DNA of 64,000 nucleotides from Endomychus coccineus (taxonomy: Eukaryota > Arthropoda > Insecta > Coleoptera > Endomychidae), in the NCBI GenBank assembly GCA_958510875.1, contig OY294067.1, positions 138,973,726 through 139,037,725 on the forward strand, read 5' to 3'. Numbering within the stretch: position 1 is the stretch's first letter; the number at the start of each line of letters is the position of its first letter. Made by a program: the position numbers and the translations under genes. Below, in pieces: positions 12,286-24,560 of the stretch. A model generated the notes under the pieces. It saw only the letters and a list, made by a program, of their open reading frames with translations. It was not told the origin of the DNA and searched no databases.

Positions 12286-14259
12286 ATGGTTATTACTAGA
12301 TTATTTATCACTTAACCAGGAAGTAGCGTACATTACAATAATTATAAAAAACGTTATTCCGATATTCATACTTAATAATTGATCGAACCTATGGTTAGCA
12401 CCAAACTTATCATGTAGGCGGCACCACAAATTGATGCACTCTCTTCCACTTTACGCATTGATTGTTATCACAAAGATGCTTATTGACAAATATCTGATCT
12501 TTGAGGTATCTCGAATAAGATTTATTACATCCACGGAATCTGTAAATTACGCTCATTCTTTGTTCTTTATAATTGTATGGTTTTTGTTTTAGTTGATTTT
12601 TATTGTAATGTATTGTTGGACTTCTACAGAGTATCATCCCGACAGCGGAAACTCTTGAGGATTCTGAAATGTCGATACTCAGAGATGGTGTTTTTTCTAG
12701 AAAAAACATATCGAACAGTTGAATTGAGTTGTTTACTAGCCGCATTAACATCAATTTTATATTGAATAGATAAATGCTTTCTTTTTCCGGAATCCGCATT
12801 CTCAATATAAAAGACAATTTTTTACTGAACCAAAATAATTACACACCATATGATTTTTATTATTTGTAACGAATTGGCGAGGTTGGGTGAGATCAGGGTG
12901 TACGTAGATGTCAATAAACTTTGAGGTAATATCAATTCATCGTTATACCCAACGACATTAATTCTGTGTCGTCTCATCATCGCAATGAAGAGATAATTTT
13001 ACATAATATGTTTTCGTGTATTGCTGAAAAACCAAATGATAAACTCCGTAGAAGTGAACTTCTCTGCAACTTTAAGGTGGTCGATGATCGGCGAGTCCGT
13101 AAATATAGGTTCAGATAAATGATAATTGGATCATTTGGTGGAGATTATAAGTTAATTAATAGCGTAATTTTTCTTTAGAGTTTTAATCGAAAAAAAGAGT
13201 TTCAACATCTATATTGTGAATCAATCTGATTGAATATTTGTTGTAGAGAATTAAATTCGATCCCCAAATTTTTTTAGTTTAAGCCGGTGAGAGCTAGGTT
13301 GATTTCTATCTTTATATTATTAATATTATTGCATTTTACGATGAAAGAACAGAATATTAGATTGGTCAAAATGTATAGATGAAGTAATATGTTATTATGC
13401 CCGATTTGCATAGTATATTTAGAATCTGTGATACGATATTTAAAGATTTAATTTCAATATTAATTTCTAGATTGATTTTAATTGTTTGTGTTCTAGAGTT
13501 GCTTTTTTTACTTTAAAATTATTTTCGATAGAACAAGTTGTTCCATATCAAGCTAGTTAAATAGTTTATTATATTTCTTCAGTTATTAATAAGTTTTTTA
13601 ATATTCCTTTATATATTGCCATCACCCTCATTTATACATTCCAACCGATTCCTACGACAAATCTACTGTATGCTCTCCTCCATTTTATTGAAACTGTTGT
13701 GAATCAGGACAGCAGCTGTAATTCTGGAGAACAAAAAGGTCCCGAGTAGGAAATTCCCCAGTTATCCAAAAAACGGTTATTCGGGGAGCTTATCGTGTGC
13801 CCGTTTCCTTTCCTTCATCCAGATAATGATAATGAGGCCCATAGGAATTAAATCATTACTGATTATGTTTTCTTTCATGCGAAAGGTGATCCATATCTAG
13901 ATGTCTATATAGCATATCCGAAATTTCATATGCCAAACAAAAAAATAAGAAAAATTCATATCAAATCAAGTCCGGAAATGTTTCAATAATAAAGAGCTAC
14001 GGAGCTTTAAAGATGAAGACTGAAAGATGTTTTTCGTTTTATGACTCAGGAACTATAACATTCCAAGCTTTCAATTTTGGTAGTTTGGCTTTAGTAATTA
14101 TCGATGCAAAATTTTTTATATTGTAGGTACCGGTCGACGAAGCTTCTCAACAGAAGCGACGGTACGGGAAACTTGCAATACATTTTCTGCTTTATTTTGG
14201 ATCGCATCATTTTATTTTATTTTAAAACTAATTATAGGTTATTGGGAAAATTTTGCTTC
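12286..14259. other. intronic stretch, nothing recognised
   Basis: A 135-codon minus-strand open frame at 12410-12817 has no recognisable motif, biased composition and no splice context, so I do not call it a gene. A short block near 13845-13915 resembles one at 17640-17720 (shared AAATCATTACTGAT and ATATCTAGATGTCT). Confidence 0.4.
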
Positions 14260-14620
14260 AAAAAGTATTTTTAAATTTTTTTTCAGAAAAAACATTTTCA
14301 TTGAAAATTTATTTGAAAAGGGTGGAAATGGACCTTTTATAATTCCTCCTCACTTAAATGGTGAAACATATTTCAATTTATTGCAGAACGACCTTACAGA
14401 TCTAATAGTTAATGTACCAAACGCAAATAGATCAGTAAGTTGGTTCATGCATGATGGAGCACCTCCTCATTTTAGTTAGATTTACCCTCAAAAGAGGATA
14501 ACGCCGTACAAATGCGTGGCCTCCTCGTTTACCTGACTAACAATCCTCAGATTCTGTTCCATGGGGTTATTTAAATGTACTAGGTGCAAATTGAGAATGA
14601 GAGAAATCTTGAACAAATAG
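14260..14620 (+). pseudogene. mariner-type transposase remnant (C-terminal half)
   Basis: The plus-strand translation gives GPFIIPPHLNGETYFNLLQN then SVSWFMHDGAPPHFS (about 14325-14475), matching the 'L-x-G-x-x-Y-x-x-x-L ... F-x-x-D-G-A-P-x-H-F' region with its catalytic Asp in Tc1/mariner-superfamily DDE transposases. A decayed WPPR-LPD---PWGYL block follows near 14516-14572, the usual place of the last catalytic residue. Stops and a frameshift lie between. It resembles the same transposase type as the remnant at 32470. Confidence 0.75.
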
Positions 14621-15546
14621 TAATAGAGCAATACGAGATAATTCGGAATAAGGAAGGCTTATTTGAGAGAGATTATCCATGAGGAATCGACTAGAAAGAC
14701 GGACATTTCCAGCACATGTTATATTTGTTAATTTTTGCCATTTAATCTTGAATCGAGTTATATGGCATAAAGTATGTTCTCGTGTAGAGGCCAAATGATA
14801 AATGCAATCCACTTAAAATTTGTACACTATAAATAAGGAACTATCATACTTATCCAATTGAAATACTGTCAAGTACTTAGGACCTTTCAGCTACCAAGTA
14901 GCCGTCATCAGAGTAAACAGAACAGTATTGTTAGTGGATAAGAGCGATTGTTTCTTATTTATAGTTTTATAGTGTGAACTCTTTCATTGCTTATCAGAAA
15001 TTTTAACACCAATTATGGAATGATGCTCGAAACTTACTGACTTGAAAGTTCAAAGAGGTACGACCGGTTTTGAGTTATTGAGTAGTACGGATTGTCGAAA
15101 TACTCGACACTTTTCGCTCTGTTTCGCGCGTCATTTGGAGCGCTAATCATCTGGCCGATTGCCGATTGTAGAGAGAAATATTATAAAAACACGTTCACTA
15201 CCGATTACACCAGCAGGTGCGGCACCCGATAAAGGGATAGCGCGTTCCGTCAATAGTCCAGGCATTTAAGGAGGAAAATTGACGATTTTTGTCCTAATTT
15301 CCGCAAGGTCTAATTTCGGTCTATTCTATGTGACACGCTGAAAACGATGGGGTAGTTTAAATTTGCATTAACCCTGTGCTCAAAAAGCTATGGCCATATT
15401 TTGGAAGCAAAAATGGCCTTTTTTCAATTTTTTGCGTTTTGAGACAAAGCTTTGAGTTGTATGGAAAAATGTTCGAACAAAAGTTTTTGGAAAAATTAAT
15501 ACGCGATTTTTGGCTCTGGTCCGAAATCGATTCGAGGTCGTCGGCC
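14621..15546. other. intronic stretch, nothing recognised
   Basis: No supported gene. Ends at the long hairpin beginning 15547. Confidence 0.4.
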
Positions 15547-15672
15547 AAAAAACAAAAACTCTTTGACGTATACTCAATTTTTCAATGTGCTAAAAAACAG
15601 AGTAAATGGACCCTTACTCTGTTTTTTAGCACATTGAAAAATTGAGTATATGTCAAAGAGTTTTTGTTTTTT
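15547..15672. repeat. near-perfect 59-bp hairpin
   Basis: The left arm 15547-15605 and right arm 15614-15672 are inverse complements with about one mismatch (GACGTATAC against GTATATGTC), separated by an 8-base loop (ATGGACCC). Open frames over it on both strands are by-products of the palindrome. Confidence 0.85.
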
Positions 15673-16003
15673 TCATATTCTGTTTCGGTGGAAACATAGT
15701 ATTTTTATTTCTTTTCTTTCGGTTTCTGGTATCTTGACCTACCTCATTTTTTGGCGCCAAAAAAGGCCATTTTGAAAATCTGTATTTTACGAATTTCAGA
15801 CAAAATACTTAAGTTCTCGATCTAAAACATAACAAAGACATAACTTTGGCGCCATTTTGAAAGCTTTGGACAGCTTAAAAATTCAAATCTTTTGGGGTTA
15901 GAAATTTTTCACGAAATTCAAATTCTACGTTCTTTAAGAGATTTTCATACCGACTATTTTAAGTCCAAGCAGATCGATTTGAGTCGAGTAGAAATGAAGC
16001 TAT

Positions 16004-17597
16004 CCTAATAAATGTGTTTGGACCTCTAAAGGGTCCAATTTTGGGTCTATCAACAAAGTCTCAGAGCAAACTACAGAGAAATACATCGGCCATTTAGGTA
16101 TGGAACAGCGTACGGGAATTCGTTCACAATTTCAAGTTATAACGAATTTCATCATAAAAACTAGCGCGGAATTCCATTTAGCGGCAATAAGCGAGGGCGG
16201 TACAATAGATTCCTCGCGCGAAATAATACTATTTTAAATGTTTCGAAATGCACCTGAATGCTTATAATCATTTTGTGTAAATGTGTGAGTGTATGTAGAC
16301 GTGTGAACGTGTATATGTGACCGAGACATGATGTCATTATAGGGTGTTACATAACAAATTTCAATATTTGAACAAAAAAAAACTAAGATTAATAAATAAT
16401 TTGTTTTTTTCACATTTATATATTTTTTTCTTTTACATTTCGAATTTATTGAAGAATTATCTATATGTCTAATTATTCACAAATAACCTAAGTTTTCGTC
16501 ATCACTGTCAGCATATATTGCTAATGATGATCATTATTGATATACGGATCATCGTGAGGCGCTTCATCATCTAAGTTTGATAAAATTTGATCGTCGCAAT
16601 TGTCATTGATTACATCATTGATATCGTCATCATCTTCATCATCGTGTTTATTCTCATCCATAAACTTATCAAAATCATCATCATCTAATATACTGATTTC
16701 TGGCTCGGGGCAATTAAGACATTCTTTACCTTCATAATGCTTACATAATGAGCTACAAGGTAGTCCTAATTTTAAACACGGATTTACCAGTACCATTTCT
16801 CATACAACCACAAGAGATTATTTTGATCAACTCATCGGGACGAGCCTCCAAACCTGAAGTTGGTAATAATCCTAAAAATATTTTGCTTGCAGCATCATCG
16901 TATTTTCATATGGTTACCTTGTGATGCCTTGGCATAACGTAATCGTTCGCTGGCATGAAAAATTGGGAACTTTTTGTTTGACACATTTGTTAGCAAATTA
17001 CAATTCCCGATCTTCCATACTCGACATAATATCGAGGTAACCATATGAAAATACGATAATGCTACAAACAATAAAATGCACGTCCCGATAAATTGATCAA
17101 AATAATCCCTCGTGATTGTAAATAAAATTGTACTGGTAAATGTTTGTGAAAAGTTTAGGATTACCTTGTAGCTCATATGTAAGCATTGTGAAGGTGAAGA
17201 ATGGTCTAATTTCCCCGAGTCAGAAATCAGTATATCAGATGATGATGATTTTGATATATAACACCCTATAACGATATCATGTCACGGTCACATATACACC
17301 ACCCGTTTACATACACTCACATTCACACAAAACGATTATAAGCATTCAGGTGCATTTTAAAACATTTAAAAAGTATACTTTCTCTCGCGGAATCTATTGT
17401 ACCGACCCTCGTTTATTGCCGCTAAATGAAATTCCGCGCTAGTTTTTTATGATGAAATTCGTTATAACTTGGAATTGTGAACGAATTTCCGTACGTTGTT
17501 TCAAATCTGAATAGTCGATGTATTTCTCTGTTTGCTCTAAGACTTTGTCCATAGGCCCAAAATTGGGCCTTCTAGAGGCACAAACACATTTATTAGG
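16004..17597. mobile_element. 1.6-kb foldback element with about 340-bp inverted repeats
   Basis: The left arm (16004 to about 16352) and right arm (about 17258-17597) are diverged inverse copies. They start CCTAATAAATGTG and end CACATTTATTAGG, and share GCGGAATTCCATTTAGCGGC-type and TATAGGGTGTTA-type blocks. The inner parts (about 16700-16925 against 17036-17215) are also inverse copies of each other, so the element looks like two copies of one transposon joined head to head with unequal internal deletions. Confidence 0.7.
16521..16796 (-). pseudogene. Cys-rich plus acidic C-terminal fragment inside the foldback element
   Basis: The minus-strand frame reads NPCLKLGLPCSSLCKHYEGK then ECLNCPEPE, followed by a long Asp-rich tail. 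The Cys pattern (LGLPCSSLCKHYEGKECLN) resembles the CXC-type tails at the end of uncharacterised arthropod proteins linked to mobile elements. The upstream half (RPDELIKIISCGC, about 16800-16850) is in another frame, so the gene is broken. The right arm of the foldback carries a second, more damaged copy near 17060-17215. Function unknown. Confidence 0.45.
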
Positions 17598-18258
17598 AGA
17601 CACTTATCGTCATCTTCCCATCATACAGGTAATAATAGTGAACCCTACAAGTATGAAATCATTACTGATCATGTTTCCGTTCTCGCAAGAGGTGATCTTC
17701 GACATATCTAGATGTCTGTAAAAACAATATCAGCGCATTCAACAGCTGGTAATGAGAACAATCTTTTCAATCATTTCCAGGAATATTATTGGTTTTGCTG
17801 AATTAAACACAGCCGATTAGTCAGAGAATTTCTTTGCAAAGAAATATTGAAATTTTTATCCAATTCGAAGATAAAGTTATCGACTCATCTTGAGCGTCTA
17901 TTTCTGGATATAAAAAATGAAAATTATTTCCGATCTTCAATCTGGAGATTGAATATCTTCAAATGTTATTGTGTCTGCATCAGACTTTGATGATTTTGTG
18001 AAGACAATGTTGTCATCTATGGGTGAAAGTCATCTATCTTGTGCAACTGGAAATTGAGACCAAGCGGAGATACCATTCCATGTTCTAAGCTTGTTAGAAA
18101 AGAATATTTCCAATCATAGTTGAAAATCATCTCATTACGAAAAAATCCTCTGTTGTAGACCTTAATATTGCTTGTTGACTAATAAACTATAAAAGAGTTA
18201 CTGTGGATAGCACTATAAATAAGAAATAATTATAGTGAATAAGGGTGATTATTTTAAC
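17598..18258. other. intronic stretch, little recognised
   Basis: Only the short block shared with 13845-13915 (see 17640-17720). No gene. Confidence 0.4.
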
Positions 18259-18439
18259 GAAATAATAAATATAACTACTTTGTTATACTATCACTGATAT
18301 TTAATATAGTCGTTACTATAGTTTCAACACTAAACGTGTCATCTTCAGACGAAAACGAAGGTATGAATTTACAAGTACTATATCTACTATATGTAGGTTA
18401 AAGAAGCAATACAAACAAATTAAAACCAAAAATTATACC

Positions 18440-19447
18440 TAACACCGGTATTTTGGTATCCTTTGATGTTTCTAATATGTTCCCAAATATCCCTCCCATT
18501 GAATGTCGAACTTTAATCACAAATATCTTAGAAAAGTCACATATTAATCCTTCGATAAAATCAGAAATTGAACAGGCATTCGATTTATGCCTCAGTCAAA
18601 AGTACTGTCAGTTTAATAACAAATTTTATACTCAAAATAACGGATTAGCTATCGGTTCTCCAGATATTTTTATTTCTCACATAGATGATACTATAATGAG
18701 TTCTGCCATAACAAAAAACATATTCAATTTTGGTACAGATACCTAGACAATATTTCAGCCCTTTTTAAAGGTACATGTAGACAGTTAGATGCTTCCTTAT
18801 CATTCATCAATAATATTTATTCCAACATAAAATTCACATTAGAGACAGAAAAGGATCACAAAATAAATTTCTTAGACTTAACATTATTACATCATAATAA
18901 TAGCATCTCATTCGACATTTACAGAAAACCTACTTCCACAGATACAGTAATTTGTACCTCTTTACATAGCCCCTATAGTCATAAACTAGCTGCTTTTCAG
19001 TCAATGATACATAAAGTCTTTTCCCTTCCCTCATCTCAAGAAAATCTTAGTAAAGAATTAGATACTATTAAAGTTATTGCTACAAATAACGGTTTCGTTC
19101 CTCAAGTAATTTCTGAATTAATAAATAGAAAAAGACAAAAATTAATTTACAATAGCACTTATCCCTTTATGAAAGACAAAGGTAACTCATTAAAATATGT
19201 TTCTTTAACTTATTTTGGTCCTATAAGCGAAAAAATTGCAAACATGTTATCCCATCATAACCTGACCATCAGCTTTAAGCCCCCAAACAAATTACGTCAT
19301 ATTCTGTTCAATGCGAAAGATAAAACTGACAAATTTAAAAGGCCCGGAGCTTATAAACTAACTTGTTCAGAGTGTGATAGTTTTTACATAGGTAGATCTT
19401 GCGGTAACATAGCAGTTAGATATAAAGAACATTTTCGTTCCTTTTAA
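18440..19447 (+). pseudogene. Penelope-like reverse transcriptase/GIY-YIG protein, broken
   Basis: The first frame (to the stop at 18746) carries RT motif A (LVSFDVSNMFPNIP, about 18450-18495) and motif B (NNGLAIGSP, about 18640-18665). After a frame change, motif C appears as RYLDNIS near 18735-18760 with Asn where the second catalytic Asp is usual. A thumb-like INFLDLTLL region follows at about 18860. The frame 19004-19447 ends in the GIY-YIG endonuclease (CSECDSFYIGRSCGN with the downstream Arg and Glu of RYKEHFRSF). The 5' part of a full PLE ORF (N-terminus before motif A) is missing. At least one frameshift and the YLDN change make it inactive. Confidence 0.85.
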
Positions 19448-19594
19448 AATAATAAGACCGATTCTTCATTTGCAAATCATATTTTAGAAACAGGCACCTT
19501 TCCTATTTTGAATAATGTCCAAATCTTACATATTCAGGTTAAAATTTCAAAACTAAATATATTAGTCAATGGGAATTTTCAAAAAAAAATCGGT

Positions 19595-20236
19595 GATGGA
19601 AGCCGTTACTTTATGGTAATTTATCATTTTGATTATATGAAAGAATAACTACTTTGTTTTTATACCACTTTTATTAATAATAACGTGAAAACGTAACTAT
19701 AGTTTCAACACCGAAGTGCCATTATCAAACAATTAGAAAATTATGAAGAAATCAATGAAACAGTTCAAGTATGAATAGAGTAGAGTAAAGTAGGGTTGAG
19801 ATTAAGGGATCAACGGAAATTCCAAAAACAGGTAGATCCTAGGAAAGTACAGTATTACATAGTAAACATAGCAACAATTTGTGAATTGGTGTGATTAAAA
19901 TTTAATATTCTAAGAATTACTTAAAGAGCGGTTTGAAAGCCAGTACAGTATTATATGGTAAACAAGGTAACAATTTGTGAATTAGTGTGATTATAATTTA
20001 ATATTCTAAGAATTATTTTAAGAGCGGTTTGAAAGACACATGAAAAGATCACTTTGATATAGGTCTAACTGATCATTGAGGATATTTTTATTAGAGTTTT
20101 TGACACCTTTATAAATCTCTATTGATTCTACTATATTCAATTTGAAACCTCTGGTTTGGTTATGTAAAATGCTTACGCTATCTAAATTAGGGAAATTATG
20201 ACCAGTTTGTGAAAAATGATTAGCAATTTTCAAAGC
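19595..20236 (-). mobile_element. PLE 3' fragment nested in the family-2 PLE
   Basis: A minus-strand copy of a related PLE 3' end. Its coding tail (ANHFSQTGHNFPNLDSVSILHN and EIYKGVKNSNKNILNDQLDLY) reads minus at 20018-20233. Its 3' end carries TAACTACTTTG and the inverse of GTTGAAACTATAGTTACG-like sequence at about 19640-19740. It splits the host element's reading frame. Confidence 0.75.
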
Positions 20237-20568
20237 AATGAAGATGTATGATAATAAGATCCTAAGCGATCAACTAGATTTGTATTACAGTAATCTCTTC
20301 AATGTATTAATAACCTGATTTTCGAATCTAAAGTCCGTTAGTAAATATACCCGCACCACTAAGGTTCTCACGGAACTACCTAATCACTTTACCCCTCTCT
20401 GGTTCTTCCTAGAACTATTTCCTATAGCCATAAAATTTGTTTGTATTAATTATGTTAAATTCATACCTTCGTTTTCGTCTGAAGATGACACGTTTAGTGT
20501 TGAAACTATAGTAACGACTATATTAAATATCAGTTATAGTATAACAAAGTAGTTTTATTTATTATTTC

Positions 20569-22080
20569 CTTCAAATGCTAAACTATCACAAAGTAACGGC
20601 TTCCACAATTGAATTTTTGAAGGGTGATTATTTCTCACTCATATTGATTATTGATGATAGTCGATAACAACAAGGTTGAGAATATTCTCAACCAACCAGA
20701 TATCCCAATTCTACAACATGAGGTCAGTTAATCACAACACATCTTATGTGAAACGTGCTTCTCTAATCAACTCAACTGTAGAATTCTGTTTCGGACTTTT
20801 AATCGCCGATTATGAAAGTCTTCATGAATTTAAAACAGAATATCGTGAGGTATTTAATTAATTTTCATAACTTTTGACTCGTAAAGTCCTTCCTATGAAT
20901 TTAGCTGCCTTAGATGAGATTGCTGGGCGCTCAGAAATGTGCAGAATGAAAGCCACTATACGCGTACTTTCCGATATTTAGACATTTAGAAATATGTTTT
21001 GGATGCTTTGGAATCGGTAGATTGTGAATATTATTCAGCTTTAGCGGTAGAAACATGTGGTGAACGCTCAGAGTAGGAGATGGGAGAGGTGTTTGTATAC
21101 AGTACTTTCAGGCCGTCGATTTGTGGGCGTCCCCAAACGCCGGTTCTCGAATATTCTTCGGTATTTTTTACATTTTACGTTATACTACAAGTTACAGTGA
21201 TTCAGTGAATCGTAGACAGATGCTTTGAATGTTATAAGTAACCACAGTCTGATGCTGTTGAGTTCTATAGAAAAAAGTGATTTATTTATTTACATATTCC
21301 TTGACCCAACTCCTGTATATAACAAGAAAAAATTATTATTTCATTTGTTTGAATTTGTCATTATCTGTAGATTGAATAAATGTATTCAGTATCCTATTTC
21401 AAGCTAAAAAATGTTTGCAATCGCTTTAGAAATGTATATCCAAGATTCCTTCTAACGCTAAAAGATGATCTGGGATACGGATTTTCAAAACTGCTCTTTA
21501 AATCAATTTCAAAAAAGATTTTATAGCTCAAAAGAGGTTGTTAAGAAGTTGATACCTTTTACCTATGTGGACAATTTTTTACTTATGTGGACAATTACTG
21601 CCGTTGGGCTATAGAAAAATTATTATTTAGTTATATATTTTTCTGTCCATATAGAGTAAGAGAAGGTTTCGTTTGTTTCAAGTTTGATTATGTTGAATAA
21701 AGTGCGTTTTTAGTTGAGGAATTTTTCATTCTCATTGCCTTTAAATTTTCTCAAAAATTTATGTATGATCACCTCAATTCCCACAGAAAATTTCGTTTGG
21801 TTAGAAAAATACGCAATTTCAAGTTAAGTAATAAATGTATCTATACATTTTCTTATAAAAAATACATTACATATTGAATATTTCCAATTTTGAACTTTAA
21901 ATATAACTGAAATGTTCATCAGTTATTCAAGAAAGAATATGATACGCAATGTAAATTTTGGGACTGTTATAGAGGACCAACAAAACAGTTTTATTCAACA
22001 ACGGTCCGAAAGGATTAGCATTATCTTCTGATTTGTAAAATCCTTCATATCGATTATAAGCCTTCTGAACTGGCAACATC
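20569..22080. other. intronic stretch between PLE and repeat clusters
   Basis: Except for cluster 2 of the GGACGCTC repeat (20925-21215), nothing is recognised. Confidence 0.4.
20925..21215. repeat. GGACGCTC-type repeat (cluster 2)
   Basis: Motif variants GGGCGCTCAGAAATG (about 20927) and GAACGCTCAGAGTAGG (about 21062) are followed by the segment CAGTACTTTCAGGCCGTCGA-GGCGTCC (about 21099-21135) that is shared with 12110-12170. Non-coding. Confidence 0.6.
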
Positions 22081-22386
22081 GCTGGACGCTCAGAAATGTG
22101 GTGTATGAAAGCAAACTATACTCCGAGGACGCTGAGTACCCGGAATTTGAAAGCTTTACTGTATATTTTGGACGCTCGGGAGCGGCTTTATGAACGGACG
22201 CTCTGAAATCAGTAGAATGCAAATTTTAAAAATTGTTTCCTATAATATGGAGGATATGAACTTATTACGACCTCTACTGTTCAAAGTTGGAATATATTCA
22301 TACGTTATAGTAGGGATTGCATGAGAAATACGCAGTGGACGCTCAGAGTAGGAATAGTGAAAGGACGCCCTGGAGATAGCGGGATG

Positions 22387-22388
<2 letters not shown>
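22081..22388. repeat. GGACGCTC-type repeat (cluster 3)
   Basis: Six motif copies at irregular 25-140 base spacing: GGACGCTCAGAAATG, GGACGCTGAGTAC, GGACGCTCGGGAG, GGACGCTCTGAAATC, GGACGCTCAGAGTAGG and GGACGCCCTGGAG. The cluster ends directly at the (TA)n tract that caps the PLE copy at 22419. Confidence 0.65.
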
Positions 22389-22421
<33 letters not shown>

Positions 22422-22929
22422 ATGTTTTCTTGGTATATTGGTTCGTATATATACTGATAATGAAATAAAAATTCTGTTTTGACGTTTCGACAACGTTTAT
22501 TGCCTTTATCAAAATTGTTGATTGAAATTAGTGTTTCCATGTAATTTAGAAAAGAATAGATGATTTCGATTAATGAAATGCGTCTGCAGCCGACTTGTGT
22601 TTTAAGATCCAATTAAAACTGCAGAAAACATTGGATCGGTTGTGTGTGAAAGAGTAATGTATGGCTAACTACAATTTGAAATAGATTGAATTTGATTAAA
22701 TACAAGACATTCCAATATTGTACAATTATAAATATCTATGAATTATTGTATGAATTAGTTACTCTATGATGAGTATTTCTATCATAACTATTCAAGTTTA
22801 AGATAATTCTATGGAATTTAACCTCAAAATTGTTATTCTATAGTGTCATAGTTAAATAATACTTCATCTTTTTTAGGTTGAATTTTAAATAGACAATGGA
22901 AAGTGGCACTTCAAATTAATAAAATTTTG

Positions 22930-23765
22930 TTAAGTTTGAATTAGATTATTGTACAGTTTCGAAAGATTGGAATCTATTTTGTCATTTACACAATTGTTCT
23001 TTTTAATTTGAATAGATTCTAATATCAAACGTTTGTTGTCGTTTGTTTCAATATTTAAAATTTTTGTATTGTTGTAGTCGAAAGTATGGTTAGTGTCTTT
23101 CACATGTTTATTGAGCGCAGTTGATGAATTTTTGGTATATTTGTGGCCATTTAATCTTTTTTCGAGGTATTGTGAAGATTGGCCAATATATACCTTTTCG
23201 CAATCTTTGCAAGGGATGGAATAAACAGTATGGGTTATTTTTTTGAAAGGTGCGCTGCTTTTTAATTTTGTAAAGAGACTTTTCTGATTTAAATAACTCT
23301 TATGACATATATGTAGGTCATAAGGTTTCACTATATTACAAATTTTCTCTGAAAGTCCACTGATATATGGTAGTGATATGTAATGCCTATCATTAGTTTT
23401 CTCATTATTGGTATTGATTCCACCAAATGAGTTATAAAATTTATGAATTTTGTCTTTAGTTATCGAATTTACTAAATCAATGGGATAACCATTTCTTATT
23501 AAAGTTTCTTTTGTTTTTGTAATAGATATAGTTCTCAGTTCAGGAGAACTTAGTCGAATAGCTCTATCTATTAGATTTATAATAACATTTTTCTTATATT
23601 TTTTAGGTATATTAGAATTGAAATTAGTATACCTTCCTGACCAAGTAGGTTTGGTATACCATTTTGTTAGAATTTTGTTATCATTTGATTTTCTTACTAA
23701 AGTTAAATCTAAAAAATTTATTTCGTTATGATTTTCTAATTCAATCGTAAATTGTAACTTATGGT
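22930..23765 (-). pseudogene. Penelope-like protein, C-terminal part with GIY-YIG endonuclease (left arm)
   Basis: About 280 codons without a stop, starting after the RT catalytic motifs. NEINFLDLTL and KWYTKPTWSGRY mark the RT thumb region, a linker follows, then the GIY-YIG domain (VYSIPCKDCEKVYIGQSSQY with Arg in EKRLNGHK at about 23130-23215) and the tail ending LSKLYNNLIQT at 22930. The apparent longer frame to 23826 runs into the opposite arm and is an artefact. GIY-YIG would nick target DNA to prime reverse transcription. Without the RT core it cannot retrotranspose. Confidence 0.85.
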
Positions 23766-24560
23766 GAAATAAATTTTTTAGATTTAACTTTAGTAAGAAA
23801 ATCAAATGATAACAAAATTCTAACAAAATGGTATACCAAACCTACTTGGTCAGGAAGGTATACTAATTTCAATTCTAATATACCTAAAAAATATAAGAAA
23901 AATGTTATTATAAATCTAATAGATAGAGCTATTCGACTAAGTTCTCCTGAACTGAGAACTATATCTATTACAAAAACAAAAGAAACTTTAATAAGAAATG
24001 GTTATCCCATTGATTTAGTAAATTCGATAACTAAAGACAAAATTCATAAATTTTATAACTCATTTGGTGGAATCAATACCAATAATGAGAAAACTAATGA
24101 TAGGCATTACATATCACTACCATATATCAGTGGACTTTCAGAGAAAATTTGTAATATAGTGAAACCTTATGACCTACATATATGTCATAAGAGTTATTTA
24201 AATCAGAAAAGTCTCTTTACAAAATTAAAAAGCAGCGTACCTTTCAAAAAAATAACCCATACTGTTTATTCCATCCCTTGCAAAGATTGCGAAAAGGTAT
24301 ATATTGGCCAATCTTCACAATACCTCGAAAAAAGATTAAATGGCCACAAATATACCAAAAATTCATCAACTGCGCTCAATAAACATGTGAAAGACACTAA
24401 CCATACTTTCGACTACAACAATACAAAAATTTTAAATATTGAAACAAACGACAACAAACGTTTGATATTAGAATCTATTCAAATTAAAAAGAACAATTGT
24501 GTAAATGACAAAATAGATTCCAATCTTTCGAAACTGTACAATAATCTAATTCAAACTTAA
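23766..24560 (+). pseudogene. Penelope-like protein, C-terminal part with GIY-YIG endonuclease (right arm)
   Basis: The mirror copy of the left arm. The frame from EINFLDL to the stop at 24560 has no indel relative to it (110 codons from the KWYTK Trp to the IVKPYD Val in both). The start at GTG 24159 is only where a start-like codon occurs. One visible amino-acid difference is SSVPF against SSAPF. It lacks the RT core, so it is non-functional. Confidence 0.85.

Larger units (their letters stand above)
18259..20568 (+). mobile_element. Penelope-like element, family 2, with inverted terminal repeats and a nested insertion
   Basis: About 100-bp inverted repeats bound the element (18259-18370 and 20459-20568). 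They contain the PLE-type motif CTGAAGATGACACG (right end, plus strand) and its inverse on the left. Inside are RT and GIY-YIG coding pieces (18440-19447). The coding tail is interrupted by an opposite-oriented PLE fragment (19595-20236) and resumes as DNKILSDQLDLYYSNLF near 20255. An inverted partial copy at the left end is a known PLE arrangement. The element is dead. Confidence 0.8.

Noticed and set aside
12410..12817. 135-codon minus-strand frame
   Set aside because: No recognisable domain, lies in an intron, biased composition, no splice or promoter context.
23766..23826. Extra N-terminal 20 residues of the minus frame at 22930-23826
   Set aside because: These codons lie in the opposite palindrome arm, so they are an artefact of the inverted junction.
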